Assembly: GCA_977006965.1 (NCBI GenBank)
Contig: OZ345358.1
Coordinates: forward strand, 2,852,001 to 2,916,000
Source: Phymatolithon calcareum
Lineage: Eukaryota > Rhodophyta > Florideophyceae > Hapalidiales
Direction of reading: 5' to 3'
Length of the DNA stretch: 64,000 nt
Shown piece after piece: positions 61,360 through 64,000 of this stretch (position 1 is its first letter; each line of letters starts with the position of its first letter). The notes beneath the pieces were generated by a model. That model had not been told where the DNA came from. It made no database searches and saw only the letters and a list, made by a program, of their open reading frames with translations. The translations under genes and the position numbers were made by a program.

Positions 61360-63240
61360 GTGGTATTTGATGTCACAACAGCTCTAAGCCGCACAAAGTG
61401 CAGAGCTTCGGGGAGCTTAACATCAAAATCTCATCCTGCTAAGAAGACTACGATTAAGACAGTCAAGATTGTCAACGTCAAGGCAGACAACGCTGACGAA
61501 TACATTTCAGATGGTCACGAGCCTGAACGAAGCAAACACTGGCAAAGCGCTAACACCGGCAAAGCGCGGGACCGCCATGGATTGCTTACAGTACTCGTCT
61601 TCGGCGATCTTCATCGCGAAACGCTCGTTCATCGTCCGCAATCGCAACCAAAACGTCCCCCGAAGCTCACATAAGGCTCGATACAAGCTTCAGAAGCTTG
61701 AATGCCCTCTTCCCGGCTCTTTCGCGTACACCTTGGAAGGATATTGGGATCAGGCATCCCAAGAGGAACTTGATGTCGTCACGCCCGACCGCGAACCGAA
61801 AAATATCGCTCATGGGGTGCTGTGGTATGAGCGTCAAGTTCTATGTCCGATAGGGGGACGAGTTTCCCGTCAGTTTCGGAGAGTTCGCACTCCAAACGGG
61901 GATTTTGTATCCGAAAATGGTGGTATTGGGCACCATACGCCATATGATTGCTCTATGGCGATGATTAGTCAAGGTCTCCTTTGAAAAATTGTTGCTTGAA
62001 CGTCTTCCAAGCTGCGAAGAATCGGTCGAGAGGAGACAACGGTGACAGAGTTGCTCAAGGTTTTCGGAATACTCGTCCTGGTGACAAGGTTTGAGTTCGG
62101 CTAGAAGGGCGATTTGTGGAAGACTACAACACCGAACAAGTACATGCCCGCTCCTTCTTTTTTAAGCACTGGGATGACGAGACACCGGTTCACTAGAATA
62201 TCACCGGTGTATTACATTCAGCATGCAACCAAGTGAAGAAGGCAACATATCGTCTGCACAGTTCCTCTGGATGCCTGTTCAATATTTTGTCGATGCTATC
62301 AATGACCACTGAAAGCGCACTGTGTCTCCGTCGGACCTCATCTGTGTCGTTGAGTCCATATAACGTTGGCATGGCAACGGAGGTCACTTGATCGAAATAG
62401 GGTTGCCTCAATACATCGCCATTCACCGCAAGCCTGAGAACGGTTGCGAGATTCAGAATTCGGCGTGCGCAAGAAGTGGGATAATGCTTCATCTAGAGCT
62501 GGTGACACGGCGAAAGGGTTCAATGTGTTGCGAAAATCTTTCACTGGCGAGCCGTCAATGATAGCGGCAGTGTAGGTTGACCGTGATTGCCGACACTTTA
62601 TTTCGACTACCTCAACCACTATGCAAGGGAAACCGTACAGTCGTGTGCGTCGGCGTCAGTTCGAAGTTGGTGCTTCACGTGTTGAGCTTTCAGTCCCTCA
62701 GCCTGAAGTATGCGAGACATACTATTCGGCCTGCGCTCAAATCGACAAGCATAACTGATCCCGTCAGGCGAGTTTGGACACGGAGAAGAAAGTCCGCGCC
62801 CAAGATTGGTCGTTTCGTATTAATACATCTCTTCTGGCAGTTTGCGTGGTTAACAGCTTGCTTCTATTCTTTTGTGCTCATTCAGAAGGTCAGCAGCACA
62901 TGAGGAAACGAAGGTATTATGAAGTGCAACTTATCGACAACACATACCATTCGCGCAATACTCGTAGACGTTCAGTCAGTACAAAACGGGCATTGGCCTC
63001 CGGAAGCGGTGTTGGAACCTACTTCACTCCCACGTGAAAGAGAAGGAAGACTGGAAACGGCATGATGACTACTTTTACAATGCGAAACAACTGCAGAGTC
63101 TGCAAAATCAAGAAGACGATGCTTGTGTTCTGATCATGTAATAGGCTTGATAGTGCCACAATATACATTTGTGGGACCTCTACAGGTAGAACCTGTTTCG
63201 TTAAGCATGTGGAAGATATCCATGATATTATGATTGCGGC
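61360..63240 (+). pseudogene. piggyBac-like transposase, copy 2 (inverted, badly decayed)
   Basis: Collinear with copy 1 on the opposite strand: KTTIKTVKIVNVKADNADEY, DQASQEELDVVTPDREP and LPxPIGGRVSRQF-type sequence to 61984. A stop-rich middle follows (62040-62570), then GKPYSR-like DNA, MDTEKKVRAQDWSFRINTSL and RRYYEVQLIDNTYHSRNTRR to 63037, and finally IYICGTSTGRTCFVKHVEDI at about 63163-63222. Many stops and frameshifts. Confidence 0.75.
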
Positions 63241-64000
63241 GCCAGAAGGTCTATTTCATGATGAGAACAGGAGAATTAATTCCCTCATTTGTCAGAATCT
63301 GCAGTTGTTTTGAACAGCTAAAGTAGTCTTCATGCCACCTGTGACTTACGTTTCAATTTTCGGAGGAGTTACGCGGGTTTCAACACCGCTCTTGGAGCAA
63401 ATATTCTTTCTGGAGTACTGAAAATCGATGATAATTGCGCGACGTAGAGTGAATCTCGGAGGACAAGGCGCGTTGTACCAGATTATAGGTCCACAAGATG
63501 GCGCAGTACAACTTTATTATGGGAATTTTCGCCTTCTAAAGCCTTTTGCTTCTTGCCCTCTGTTGTGATCCCCAGATCAAGATGCAGAATTATCTCATGT
63601 CTTCCTTAGTCTGAATTCTGTAACTCGCAAACTTTCTCCTGTTTACGTTGAATGGCGATGTACTGAAGGAGGCCATTTCCAATCCAATGGCCTTCGTTGC
63701 CATACTAAGAGATATAAACTTGGCAAAGCAAAACCATGTCTAACAGACACACAGTGTGTTTTTTATGACCTTTAAAAGCATCGATAAAGTCCTGAACGAG
63801 CGCCCATCGGTACTGTACAGACGACATAGTGCCTTGTTCACTTGGTTGCACGGTGAATGGGACACACCGGAGGTACTCGGGGAACCTGGCTCTGGTCATC
63901 CCACTGTTTTGAAAATGAAGGAGCGAGGATATACTTGGTCCACGTGATAGACTTCCAAAAATCTCTTTGCGTCTAACTCCTGAGGACGATTATTCCCAAC
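63241..64000 (-). pseudogene. piggyBac-like transposase, copy 3 (internal deletion, runs off the window)
   Basis: On the minus strand, the Cys-rich C-terminal end (63296-63420) is joined directly to the second-Asp region near 63480, lacking about 600 bp present in copy 1. Farther up, 63899-63750 reads RARFPEYLRCVPFTVQPSEQ and RWALVQDFIDAFKGHKKHTV, matching copy 1 (RDRFSEHLRCITLSVQPSEQ). It lies tail-to-tail with copy 2 and continues past position 64000. Confidence 0.75.

Noticed and set aside
1-64000. tRNA or rRNA genes
   Set aside because: A visual search for box A/B-like pairs and conserved rRNA words found nothing convincing; a covariance-model scan would be needed to exclude a diverged tRNA.

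Overview
The window comes from the nuclear genome of a photosynthetic eukaryote. Genes are almost free of introns (one clear 96-nt intron), two products carry plastid transit peptides, and compact GC-rich gene islands sit in AT-richer, transposon-filled DNA. This pattern suggests a red alga of the florideophyte type (Chondrus-like). That placement is inference; no marker gene settles it.

Layout. 0-8.6 kb is a graveyard of nested insertions. A broken sugar-dehydrogenase-like/IPT gene (about 2.9-6.9 kb) is split by a short retrocopy and by a miniature LTR retrotransposon, both with perfect target-site duplications. A nearby retrocopy is itself split by a small hAT element. 8.6-22.6 kb is gene-poor and holds a multi-pass membrane protein (11.4 kb), a lysine- and cysteine-rich secreted repeat protein (14.1-15.3 kb), a membrane RING-H2 ubiquitin ligase (19.4 kb), a secreted Cys-rich protein with Pro-Glu repeats (21.1 kb), and several strong hairpins.

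22.6-33.2 kb is the host gene island: a plastid-targeted divergent iron-alcohol-dehydrogenase-fold protein, PDX1 (vitamin B6 synthesis), a lumenal PsbP-family protein, Rit1 (initiator-tRNA 2'-O-ribosyl phosphate transferase) and a LIN-9/ALWAYS EARLY homologue. They are packed as divergent and convergent pairs, with 86 bp between the PsbP and Rit1 starts. They are unrelated housekeeping functions, not an operon.

33.5-40.0 kb is a decayed DIRS-type (tyrosine-recombinase) retrotransposon on the minus strand. 42.2-47.5 kb is a complete but dead Ty3-type element with 180-bp LTRs and a 4-bp target duplication. 50.2-53.1 kb is a duplicated fold-back unit, each copy carrying a member of a small retrocopied protein family. 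53.3-64 kb has a membrane-protein gene with one frameshift, hAT transposase remnants and three piggyBac-like transposase copies in alternating orientation.

The most distinctive signal is a dispersed family (six copies recognised by protein, plus one tail-only copy) that ends in a short charged protein with a K/R-HR-x-L ... GRFP core and a shared 3' tail near GGGCTTTTAAATAAA. Five copies are bounded by direct repeats of 7-16 bp, at least two end in an A-tract, and all recognisable copies are 5'-truncated. This is the mark of LINE-type target-primed reverse transcription, yet no reverse transcriptase of that type is visible in the copies.
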